This document shows, piece after piece, positions 1 to 5,762 of a stretch of DNA of 9,671 nt (the stretch's first letter is position 1; every line of letters begins with the position of its first letter). This DNA comes from Gammaproteobacteria bacterium. GTDB taxonomy: Bacteria > Pseudomonadota > Gammaproteobacteria > Steroidobacterales > Woeseiaceae. The notes under the pieces are model-generated. The model saw only the letters and a program-made list of their open reading frames with translations. It ran no database searches and had not been told where the DNA came from. The position numbers and the translations under genes are program-made. The stretch is from NCBI GenBank assembly GCA_029881015.1, contig JAOUNK010000105.1, forward strand, positions 1 to 9,671. The letters run 5' to 3'.

Positions 1-2
1 TG

Positions 3-56
3 GCCTACACCTTGATCGTGCTTGGCTCGTGGACTAAGAGAAGACTGAGCGAGTAG
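3..56 (+). CDS. possible C-terminal tail of an upstream gene, cut by the window edge
   Basis: Frame 3 is open from the window start to a TAG at 54-56 and would encode about 17 residues (AYTLIVLGSWTKRRLSE). This is too short to identify. It is listed only because its stop lies 6 bp before the first copy of the long direct repeat. The acetyltransferase gene shows the same arrangement, with its stop 12 bp before the second copy. Frames 1 and 2 also close early, so the coding call is weak and rests on position rather than on protein similarity. Confidence 0.2.
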   Translation, partial: AYTLIVLGSWTKRRLSE

Positions 57-62
57 TTGGAT

Positions 63-183
63 GACTGCTTTTGGCCGCACTGCGACAGTTGCCCAGGTTG
101 CGCGGCGACTTCCGCTTTGCGCACGAAAGGAGTCGGTCGTTGAATCTGGGTTATAATTTCCGCCACTGACCCTATGCGGACAG
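63..183 (+). repeat. long direct repeat, copy A
   Basis: This stretch aligns without gaps to 705-825 (offset 642). Positions 107-167 are identical to 749-809 over 61 bp, and the flanking parts differ at scattered sites. The core contains an imperfect hairpin: 106-110 pairs with 131-135, 112-113 with 129-130 and 116-118 with 126-128, around a GCGCACG loop. All unpaired stem bases (111, 114-115) are on one side. A consensus TATAAT follows at 152-157. The repeat begins just after a possible upstream stop codon and ends before the acetyltransferase gene. No transposase or integrase gene accompanies it. It could be a small non-autonomous mobile element or a dispersed intergenic repeat. Confidence 0.85.
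152..157 (+). promoter_or_regulatory. candidate -10 box TATAAT in repeat copy A
   Basis: A perfect sigma70 -10 hexamer lies in the identical core of the repeat, upstream of the acetyltransferase gene. There is no good -35: the hexamer 17 bp upstream is GGAGTC, and the TTGAAT at 140-145 is only 6 bp away. There is no TGn extension either. It may be a weak or activator-dependent promoter carried by the repeat, or chance. Confidence 0.25.
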
Positions 184-272
184 TCAAACAATTTTCGTCA
201 CCGGGGCGTTGAATCAGTAAAACACCAAGATTTCGTTTAGCCGTTAACACCGATCTTGATCAACTGGCGGAG

Positions 273-692
273 ATGCGCTGGAATTATTGGGTCGAAGGTG
301 GTTCCGACCCTGCGGCGCGGAACAGACAAGAATTCGTTGACGGATTCATCGATTTTCTAAGACCAAAACTCAACAAGACGTGGTTTGTATGGTGCGCATC
401 CGAAGATTCCGAAATTATTGGCCATGTTTTTGTTCAAGTCATTGAAAAAATTCCTAAACCCAGCGCTCCGGCAGACACATTCGGGTATGTAACAAATGCC
501 TGCATGCATCCGTCTTACAGGAATGCGGGCATTGGGTCGCAGTTGATGGAAAAGGTAAAGACTTGGGCGCGAAGTCGTGATTTGGAGTTCCTCGTACTAT
601 GGCCGAGTGGACCGAGTATTCCGTTCTGGCAAAAGTTGGAATTCACAGTCGATGATCCGCTGGTGTTCGAGGTCCGGCCATACGTCAACTAG
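273..692 (+). CDS. GNAT family N-acetyltransferase (start uncertain, probably extends to about 213)
   Basis: The product is a 139-residue (from ATG 273) acetyl-CoA-dependent N-acyltransferase of the GNAT fold. The acetyl-CoA pyrophosphate-binding loop is RNAGIG at about residues 82-87, preceded by the strand and turn NACMHPSY, and the C-terminal part WPSGPSIPFWQKLEF matches the last GNAT strands and helix. The reading frame stays open upstream to position 213 and encodes FRLAVNTDLDQLAEMRW, which looks like the standard first strand and helix of the fold. The ATG at 273 would cut helix 1. The extension contains no ATG, GTG or TTG and is closed by TGA at 210-212. Local GC is about 45%, well below the roughly 60% of genes to the right, and the gene lies between two long direct repeats, suggesting acquisition. 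Substrate unknown: antibiotic, amine or protein acetylation are all possible. Confidence 0.85.
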   Translation: MRWNYWVEGGSDPAARNRQEFVDGFIDFLRPKLNKTWFVWCASEDSEIIGHVFVQVIEKIPKPSAPADTFGYVTNACMHPSYRNAGIGSQLMEKVKTWARSRDLEFLVLWPSGPSIPFWQKLEFTVDDPLVFEVRPYVN

Positions 693-704
693 CAACAAAC
701 GATC

Positions 705-825
705 GGCCGCTCCTGGCCGCTCTGCGACAGTTGGCCAGGCTGCTCGGTGACTTCCGCTTTGCGCACGAAAGGAGTCGGTCGTTGAATCTGGGTTATAATT
801 TCCGCCACTAACCCACAGCAGACGG
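705..825 (+). repeat. long direct repeat, copy B
   Basis: This is the second copy of the 63-183 repeat, starting 12 bp after the acetyltransferase stop codon. The core 749-809 is identical to copy A. At the base of the hairpin the C of copy A (106) is T here (748), which still pairs as T/U-G with the opposite G (777), so the stem is kept. Differences cluster at the left end (for example 706, 708, 712, 713, 721) and the right end. The pattern fits an element with a conserved functional core and drifting edges. Confidence 0.85.
794..799 (+). promoter_or_regulatory. candidate -10 box TATAAT in repeat copy B
   Basis: This is the same consensus hexamer as in copy A, about 150 bp upstream of the membrane-protein start. 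It also lacks a convincing -35. If it is active, the repeat supplies a portable promoter to whichever gene follows it. Confidence 0.25.
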
Positions 826-944
826 CGTCCCCGCGTCCAATCGGTGCCTTCGTCGACAGTGGGAATGACACCATGAATGCAGTATGGTCGAGCGACGTGA
901 CGGAAGCTCTCATTTGTTTCGGAAGTCCTCGCAGCTGATCCAGC

Positions 945-1982
945 ATGGGAATCGACTACAATACCTCCACCCTATCCAGTTCGTACAAATCACCTTTGAC
1001 CGTAAGGGTGTTCGATTCGCTTCCGGGCAATCCTGTTTCGATTGGTATCGCTTTGGCGATTGTCCTGCTCGTAGTCTTTCTTGCCGGTAGAGCGCTTTTC
1101 GGCGCAGCCGAAAACTCATCGACAGATGACCTCAGGGTCGCCATCACACAAATCCTCATCACGGCTTACAGCGGCTCCGCGTATGCCTACTTGTTGATGA
1201 CTGCGCGTAAGTCCACGCGGGATTTGTCGGCCGTTGCTCGAGACCTGCCCAACTGGTCGACAATTATTAGTCGCGCTGGCAAACACCCGTGGTGGATATT
1301 GCTGCTGGTTGGCGCTGCAAACTATCTGGTCATCGGCGTAGCCGTCACGAATGCGACGACGCCCGAGCCCGTGAACCCATGGGAATGGCAGACCTGGAAC
1401 TATGACGTCTTCTGGCATCGCATCACCACGGTGGTTTTCGTGTGGTGGATGGCCTGTTTTAGCTATGTGACCGTAGTGGAATCCGCTCGGTTATCGCGTG
1501 TGTCGGCCGATATCCCGTCACTGGATATTCTCGATATGCGTCCGTATAAGCCGTTGATTCGTCAGGGGCTGACAAACGCACTTTTGGTGTTTGGCATGGT
1601 ATCGGTTCTGTCTCTCCTTGCCGTCGAGTCCCGATATTATCTGGCGCTTTTGGGTTTCTGGATCGCGTTTACCGTGTTGGCATGGATAGGATTGATGTTG
1701 CCGTTGCGGGGCATACGGAAAAAGATCAAAGCCGCCAGGAATCAGGAGCTCGATTGGTGTAGGCAGCATATGGTGATGTCCAGAGACGCGCTAAAGTCCG
1801 GTGAGAATGTTAAGCAGTCCATTGCTGAAGTCACGGCGTACCGGACTTTGATCGAGAAGACGGGGAACTGGCCATTCGATAGCCTTACTTTGGTCCGTTT
1901 CACGCTGTATCTCTTGATTCCTCTGGTTTCCTGGCTGGGCGGGGCCTTTGTCGAACGTGGCCTCGATTTCATCCTGTCCTGA
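945..1982 (+). CDS. polytopic inner-membrane protein of unknown function
   Basis: The product is 345 residues and I recognise no family. Hydrophobic segments that could span the membrane lie at about residues 31-52, 66-86, 116-136, 158-176, 211-228, 232-254 and 316-334. The long polar stretch at about 256-312, with basic KKIKAARNQ and helix-prone sequence, should be a cytoplasmic domain before the last span. Residues 92-112 form a second polar loop with several basic residues. There is no signal peptide, enzyme motif or metal site that I can see. ATG 945 is the first start after an in-frame TGA at 936-938. No Shine-Dalgarno sequence precedes it, so translation may be weak or start differently. 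The gene follows repeat copy B and its GC falls to about 53% in places, so it may belong to the same acquired segment as the acetyltransferase. It could be a transport or signalling membrane component, but this is not supported further. Confidence 0.75.
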   Translation: MGIDYNTSTLSSSYKSPLTVRVFDSLPGNPVSIGIALAIVLLVVFLAGRALFGAAENSSTDDLRVAITQILITAYSGSAYAYLLMTARKSTRDLSAVARDLPNWSTIISRAGKHPWWILLLVGAANYLVIGVAVTNATTPEPVNPWEWQTWNYDVFWHRITTVVFVWWMACFSYVTVVESARLSRVSADIPSLDILDMRPYKPLIRQGLTNALLVFGMVSVLSLLAVESRYYLALLGFWIAFTVLAWIGLMLPLRGIRKKIKAARNQELDWCRQHMVMSRDALKSGENVKQSIAEVTAYRTLIEKTGNWPFDSLTLVRFTLYLLIPLVSWLGGAFVERGLDFILS

Positions 1983-2285
1983 TCCGCAGATCCGCGGCTC
2001 GAATATCGCGAGCGTCTGCTCATGGCCGAGGCCGTGTAAAAACGCCGATACCGATTTGTCGGTTGGAAATTGAAACCCCCAACAATCGCCGGATGAGAGC
2101 TAGTGGAACGTGACAGTTACATTGTTCGATGTTTTTGATAACGTGTGTGCCGCTGTCCCATGAGGATGAGTTTCGACTGCGTGTTTACACAGCCTCGGCC
2201 GGAAGCCGCCGCCGGGGGGGTTTGAGGTAGGATGACTCCACCTTACCGATAGCAGACTGTTCTGGCAGCCCAAGCGATTGCGACA
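1983..2285. other. 303 bp intergenic stretch with no clear gene
   Basis: No convincing ORF or RNA gene is present. It contains a short perfect hairpin ACCGA-TTTG-TCGGT near 2050, without a T-tract, and a GC-rich block ending in seven Gs at 2214-2220. The 15-mer at 2014-2028 matches the left end of the long direct repeat at 12 of 15 positions. No good sigma70 promoter for the following gene was found; the best, TTACAT at 2117-2122 with TAACGT at 2139-2144, is weak. Confidence 0.5.
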
Positions 2286-3284
2286 ATGAACTCTGACACA
2301 TTCTTCTCAGGCATGATTCACCCCGCGAAGATCGGACCGATCCTTACCGTGGCGATAGCGGTACTGCTGGTCACCAGCATGCCGGCGAGCTCAACCGAGG
2401 TTACGCGGCTCACCAATATCAACAACTCTTATCCGTACCCGGCGCCCGACGGTGGCCGCATCGTGTTCCAGTCCGACCGCACTGGCATTGCGCAGATCTA
2501 TATTATGAATGCGGACGGCAGCGAGCTGCGCGTCCTTACGGACGACCCACTCGGCGCCGAGACGCCGGTATTCTCACCGGACGGCAAGCACATCCTGTTC
2601 GCCGCCTATGTGGCCGAGGGCAACAACGATGTGTTCATCATGGCTGCCGACGGCAGTGGGCGACGCCGGATCACCGACGGCCCTGGCTACGACGGCCATC
2701 CGCACTTCAGCGTCGACGGAAATCGAGTCGTGTTCAATTCTGATCGCACGACACCAGACCGCGGTGCCGGCTGGAGCCAACGCTGGCATGAGATCTTTAG
2801 CGTCGCCCTGGACGGGAGCGATCTTCGCCAGCACACGCGCTGCCAGTCGGTGTGCACTTTCGGTTCATTGTCTCCGGACGGCAAGAAGGTTCTTTACCGC
2901 AAGACGATCGAAGGTGCGTCGTTCTCATGGTTTCTGACACCCGGTCAGCGCAATTCCGAGGTATTTATCGCCGACGCTGACGGCACCAATGCAGTAAACC
3001 TGTCGAATAGTGCGGCGTTTGACGGCTGGCCACGGTTCTCGCCCGACGGCGACTGGATCGTATTTGCCTCGAACCGTGCCGGGCCGGCCGGCGTCGGCCA
3101 GCTCTATCTGATCAAGCCGGACGGGTCTGAATTGCGACGCGTCACGGATGGCCCCTGGTCCTATGTCCAGCCGGCTTGGAGTGCGGATGGCTCGAGCCTG
3201 TACGCGAAACAGGGCGAGGAGACGAGAGATCACGAATTCGGTGACGTCGTGCGCATCCAGCTTGCGCAGTCCCACCTTCGCTGA
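2286..3284 (+). CDS. secreted TolB-like PD40 beta-propeller protein
   Basis: The product is 332 residues. An N-terminal signal sequence (hydrophobic core about residues 18-33, ending near PASS-TEV) predicts export to the periplasm. The rest consists of WD40-like PD40 repeats, whose units read SPDG-x-x-I-x-F ... I/L-Y/F-x-M-x-A-DGS. Blades start near residues 48, 92, 138, 192, 246 and 294, so about six are present, as in TolB-type propellers. The N-terminal TolB domain is absent and the protein is shorter than TolB (about 430 residues), so it is not the Tol-Pal component itself. Such propellers usually act as binding platforms. Cys186 and Cys190 (CQSVC) in blade 3-4 are the only cysteines and could form a disulfide after export. 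ATG 2286 is taken as start, but ATG 2313 would leave a more typical signal peptide; neither has a clear Shine-Dalgarno. The gene is followed by 229 bp without a gene. Confidence 0.85.
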   Translation: MNSDTFFSGMIHPAKIGPILTVAIAVLLVTSMPASSTEVTRLTNINNSYPYPAPDGGRIVFQSDRTGIAQIYIMNADGSELRVLTDDPLGAETPVFSPDGKHILFAAYVAEGNNDVFIMAADGSGRRRITDGPGYDGHPHFSVDGNRVVFNSDRTTPDRGAGWSQRWHEIFSVALDGSDLRQHTRCQSVCTFGSLSPDGKKVLYRKTIEGASFSWFLTPGQRNSEVFIADADGTNAVNLSNSAAFDGWPRFSPDGDWIVFASNRAGPAGVGQLYLIKPDGSELRRVTDGPWSYVQPAWSADGSSLYAKQGEETRDHEFGDVVRIQLAQSHLR

Positions 3285-3513
3285 AGGCAGCCAGCACGCG
3301 GCAAATGGGATCAGGGCACGTCACCCGAATGACCACTATTGGCTGCGACATACCAGGATGCGTTAACAAAGGTGCTTCGGGGCACGCATATCGATCATTC
3401 ATGCAGAATAAGGTCTCTCAGCCGGCGGCGATGGCCAGCACTCGGCACCGCGCAGCCGGCTAACGCCTGGATAGAGGCGAACCCTTCTGCGATCAAGCCT
3501 GTCCTCTAAACGC

Positions 3514-3867
3514 ATGGAACTATTCGACAAGATAATCACAGACCGTGGCTCGAAATACTCTGTATCGGGCGGACCATGCAGCTCGCCCGATGAGGCCAGG
3601 GCATTCATAATAGCGCTCTGTCGAAAGAAAAGATTCGCCAAGGCGACGCACAATACCTGGGCGTTCCTGCAAGGCTCGACGCCGGTCAAGAATGACGACG
3701 GGGAGGCCGGGGCCGGCATGGTGATCGTCCGCATGCTGGAAAGAGAGGCGCTGCAGAACCATATTGTCGTTGTGACCCGTTGGTTCGGCGGGAAGCCGCT
3801 CGGCGGCGACCGATTCAGGCACGTTCAGGACGCGGTCCGCTTCTACCTCGACAATCGTTCAGGCTGA
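3514..3867 (+). CDS. short IMPACT/YigZ (UPF0029) family protein
   Basis: The product is 117 residues and matches the N-terminal Impact domain of YigZ and eukaryotic IMPACT. The characteristic segments are present in order: KATHNTWAF at about residues 43-51, DDGEAGAG at 61-68 and VVVTRWFGGKPLGGDR at 85-100, followed by the helix RHVQDAVRFYL. E. coli YigZ is about 204 residues. Here the C-terminal ferredoxin-like YigZ domain is missing and the stop follows the first domain directly. The DDGEPAGTAG motif usual in the family is shortened to DDGEAGAG. The family is tied to translation control in eukaryotes (IMPACT-GCN1), but the bacterial role is not settled. No good Shine-Dalgarno precedes ATG 3514. 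It faces the glutathione transferase gene tail to tail across 119 bp. Confidence 0.85.
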   Translation: MELFDKIITDRGSKYSVSGGPCSSPDEARAFIIALCRKKRFAKATHNTWAFLQGSTPVKNDDGEAGAGMVIVRMLEREALQNHIVVVTRWFGGKPLGGDRFRHVQDAVRFYLDNRSG

Positions 3868-3986
3868 ACTACGGGCTGTCCTGTCGCCTGGGCTCAAGCA
3901 GATAGGTGTCGAAGTTTGCGATCGACGACGTCACGGTCTGAGTCAGGTGCGCCTCCTCAGCGTCACTGCCACGGTCCTGGCGTACC

Positions 3987-4610
3987 TCATGCCTGCGCTT
4001 TACGCGATGCGTAGTAAGCGGTAACCACCGGATCAGCCGCGACCCGCTTTTCGTGCGCGACCAGTTGCGGCGCAACGCGGTCCACAAGGTCAGTCGGAAC
4101 ATGATCGAGTTGACCGGACCGGAACCAGCCAGTGATTCCGGCGACTTTCAGGTCAGCCACGGTCAGGCGATTGTCCGCAAAATAGTCGCCGCCGCGATCG
4201 AGCAATTCGCCAAAGCCCTTGAGGAAGACGGGTATCCATCCGTCGACGAGCTTCTCGCGCGCGGCCTTGAGTTCCTCACCCTCAAGACCGAAAGTGTGCA
4301 CTATCTGGTGAAGCAGGTCTTCGACGGCGCCCATCGCTTCATCGCAATACAATGCCTGCCGATCATCTTCGGGATAAAGGTTTGCCTTCTTGCCGATGAA
4401 ACGGCACATGGCGTTACTCTGGGTTACGTCCACACCATCGATGCTGAGAACCGGTACGCAGTTGAAGCGAGCGCTCTCGCGCATCTCCATGAACTCGGGA
4501 AACGAGATACGAACATCCTCGAAGTCGATGCCTGCCGCATGAAACGCTATCCGCACAGGCTCCGCGCGCCCGCCGTCCATATCGAAGTAAGTCAGTTTGT
4601 AGTGGGTCAT
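3987..4610 (-). CDS. glutathione S-transferase, sigma-like class
   Basis: The product is a 207-residue cytosolic enzyme that would conjugate or reduce substrates with glutathione, a normal length for the family. The N-terminal thioredoxin-fold domain has YKLTYFDMDGGRAEPVRIAF at residues 4-23, with Tyr8 in the place of the catalytic tyrosine of sigma/alpha/mu/pi enzymes. VPVL at 52-55 carries the cis-proline (Pro53), and QSNA at 64-67 is the glutathione gamma-glutamyl contact. The helical C-terminal domain includes the N-capping box T150-V-A-D153 seen across the family. It is the second gene of a minus-strand pair, 13 bp after the stop of the PLP enzyme, with a full GGAGG site 6 bp before the ATG. 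Bacterial homologues of this type are usually annotated as detoxification enzymes. The real substrate cannot be read from sequence. Confidence 0.93.
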   Translation of the reverse strand: MTHYKLTYFDMDGGRAEPVRIAFHAAGIDFEDVRISFPEFMEMRESARFNCVPVLSIDGVDVTQSNAMCRFIGKKANLYPEDDRQALYCDEAMGAVEDLLHQIVHTFGLEGEELKAAREKLVDGWIPVFLKGFGELLDRGGDYFADNRLTVADLKVAGITGWFRSGQLDHVPTDLVDRVAPQLVAHEKRVAADPVVTAYYASRKAQA

Positions 4611-4616
4611 CTATAT

Positions 4617-4621
4617 CCTCC
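4617..4621 (-). promoter_or_regulatory. strong Shine-Dalgarno GGAGG for the glutathione transferase
   Basis: On the minus strand GGAGG ends 6 nt before the ATG at 4610. It lies within the short gap after the stop codon of the upstream PLP-enzyme gene, which supports translation of both from one transcript. Confidence 0.75.
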
Positions 4622-4623
4622 GT

Positions 4624-5679
4624 TTAGTCGTAGTATCTCAGGAATTCTTCCGGGATGTTGTCGAATGTCGCCGGCCTGTCTGCGGTCACAGGTAACTCAC
4701 GAGAATTGTGCGTGTTCCAGAAGAGATAAAAGCCGCCGTCGTAGCCGGGGTCCTGCAAGTCGTGCAGCATGGCCGCCATGGCCTTGCCCGTGTACGTGGT
4801 CTCAAGGCTCAGGTCCATCTGGTCCTGCGCTGCGGCTACAGCGTCGCCTGTCGCCTCATCGAACTCCGCGTAGCCACCGGCGAGGAACTCCCCGCGCCAG
4901 ACGAGACGTATCTTCTCCGGCATTGCCGCATCGAACGATGGATCGATACGATTGAGCATCATCGCCGTCTTCTGTACCAGGCGATCCAGCCTGGCCGCGG
5001 AACCGAAGCGCTCATCGACGACAGTCACGGCCTGTATCTCCGTCGGCAGGCCCGCCGCGGCGAGCCCCAACGCGAGTCCGGCGGTACTGCCCATCGTGCC
5101 CGTCGCGATATAAATGCGATCCGGGCAGGGCATGTCACCAGCCCGCACCTGCTGGGCCAGCTCCAGGCCGGCGCTCACGAAACCGACCGCACCGAGCCAG
5201 CTCGAACCGCCAAGCGGCACGACCCAGGTCTGCCGGTGCTGCAGGTGCTTCCGCAGCAGCGGGACGTGATCGATAGTGCCGCCATAACGGATGATCTCGG
5301 TACCCAGGTGCCGGTGCATGTTGAGTGTGCGCGGCACTTTCGGCGTGCGTTTCTGATGTGAAAGAAAGCAGGCGCATTGCAGGCCAATACTTTTCGCAAG
5401 AATGGCGGTTGCCAGCGCGTGATTCGAGCCGGCGGCGCCAAAGGTTGCTACGCGCCCGGCGTGCCGGTCCAGTGCGCGTTTGAAAATGTATTCGAGCTTG
5501 CGGATCTTGTTGCCGCCATACACCGGGCCGCTGACGTCGTCGCGTTTCACCGCAATGCGCCGTGTGCCTCTCGTCGTAACAATGTCATGGCACTCGACGG
5601 GCGTCGGCAACTCGGCGAGCTGCAGTTTTTCCAGGCGCTGACCGAGCGCCGGATAGGCGGCTGACAGGAAGTCACTCAT
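4624..5679 (-). CDS. PLP-dependent enzyme, D-cysteine desulfhydrase / ACC deaminase family
   Basis: The product is a 351-residue fold-type II PLP enzyme. The cofactor lysine is Lys58 in VYGGNKIRKLEY (53-64), a signature shared with DcyD and AcdS. GAAGSNHALA at 81-90 is the substrate/PLP loop, GTMGSTAGL at 194-202 the glycine-rich phosphate-binding loop, and TYTGKAMAAM at 295-304 matches the C-terminal conserved TGKA/EGKS block. Characterised members release pyruvate and H2S from D-cysteine, or 2-oxobutyrate and ammonia from ACC. Two sites depart from those enzymes: GAAGSNHA replaces the usual GGxQSNH loop, and WNTHNS at 321-326 stands where HTGG is typical. The substrate may therefore differ. 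It is the first gene of an operon with the glutathione transferase and is transcribed divergently from the sheath gene across 83 bp. Its own Shine-Dalgarno is weak (CGGGA). Confidence 0.88.
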   Translation of the reverse strand: MSDFLSAAYPALGQRLEKLQLAELPTPVECHDIVTTRGTRRIAVKRDDVSGPVYGGNKIRKLEYIFKRALDRHAGRVATFGAAGSNHALATAILAKSIGLQCACFLSHQKRTPKVPRTLNMHRHLGTEIIRYGGTIDHVPLLRKHLQHRQTWVVPLGGSSWLGAVGFVSAGLELAQQVRAGDMPCPDRIYIATGTMGSTAGLALGLAAAGLPTEIQAVTVVDERFGSAARLDRLVQKTAMMLNRIDPSFDAAMPEKIRLVWRGEFLAGGYAEFDEATGDAVAAAQDQMDLSLETTYTGKAMAAMLHDLQDPGYDGGFYLFWNTHNSRELPVTADRPATFDNIPEEFLRYYD

Positions 5680-5762
5680 GTCCCGAGATTATCGAAGTGC
5701 ATTGATGAGCGCGAATGAATTAGTATTGGGCCACGCTTATCTGACCAGGTACGGAGACAGGT
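5680..5762. promoter_or_regulatory. 83 bp divergent promoter region between PLP enzyme and sheath genes
   Basis: Both flanking genes start here and run outward, so promoters for both must lie here or overlap the coding ends. The stretch is AT-richer than its surroundings around 5700-5730. I see no consensus -35/-10 pair; the best plus-strand guess is TTGATG at 5702-5707 with the poor TATTGG at 5724-5729. A Shine-Dalgarno GGAG at 5753-5756 serves the sheath gene. Confidence 0.4.

Noticed and set aside
63..183. Integron attC site
   Set aside because: GTTGAAT at 139-145 fits the GTTRRRY core, but no complementary RYYYAAC lies at the left end and the long outer stem does not form. No integrase is present.
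5..250. Minus-strand ORF sharing a peptide with the minus-strand ORF at 689-946
   Set aside because: The shared peptide is just the reverse translation of the direct repeat. Its two ends are unrelated and there is no ribosome site.
936..938. UGA read as selenocysteine joining 873-935 to the membrane protein
   Set aside because: There is no evident SECIS-like hairpin downstream and no selenoprotein-type context; a plain stop is simpler.
2286..3284. True TolB of the Tol-Pal system
   Set aside because: It lacks the N-terminal TolB domain, is about 100 residues short, and has no tol or pal neighbours.
3857..3869. Palindrome GTTCAG-G-CTGAAC at the end of the IMPACT gene as a terminator
   Set aside because: With a realistic loop only about three pairs remain, and there is no T-tract on either strand.
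4053..4955. Long plus-strand ORF opposite the transferase and PLP genes
   Set aside because: It is antisense to two clearly recognised genes, and its translation, especially the Arg/Ser/Pro-rich end, resembles no protein.
4708..5361. 217-codon plus-strand ORF inside the PLP enzyme gene
   Set aside because: It is a high-GC shadow of the minus-strand enzyme, whose motifs are unmistakable.
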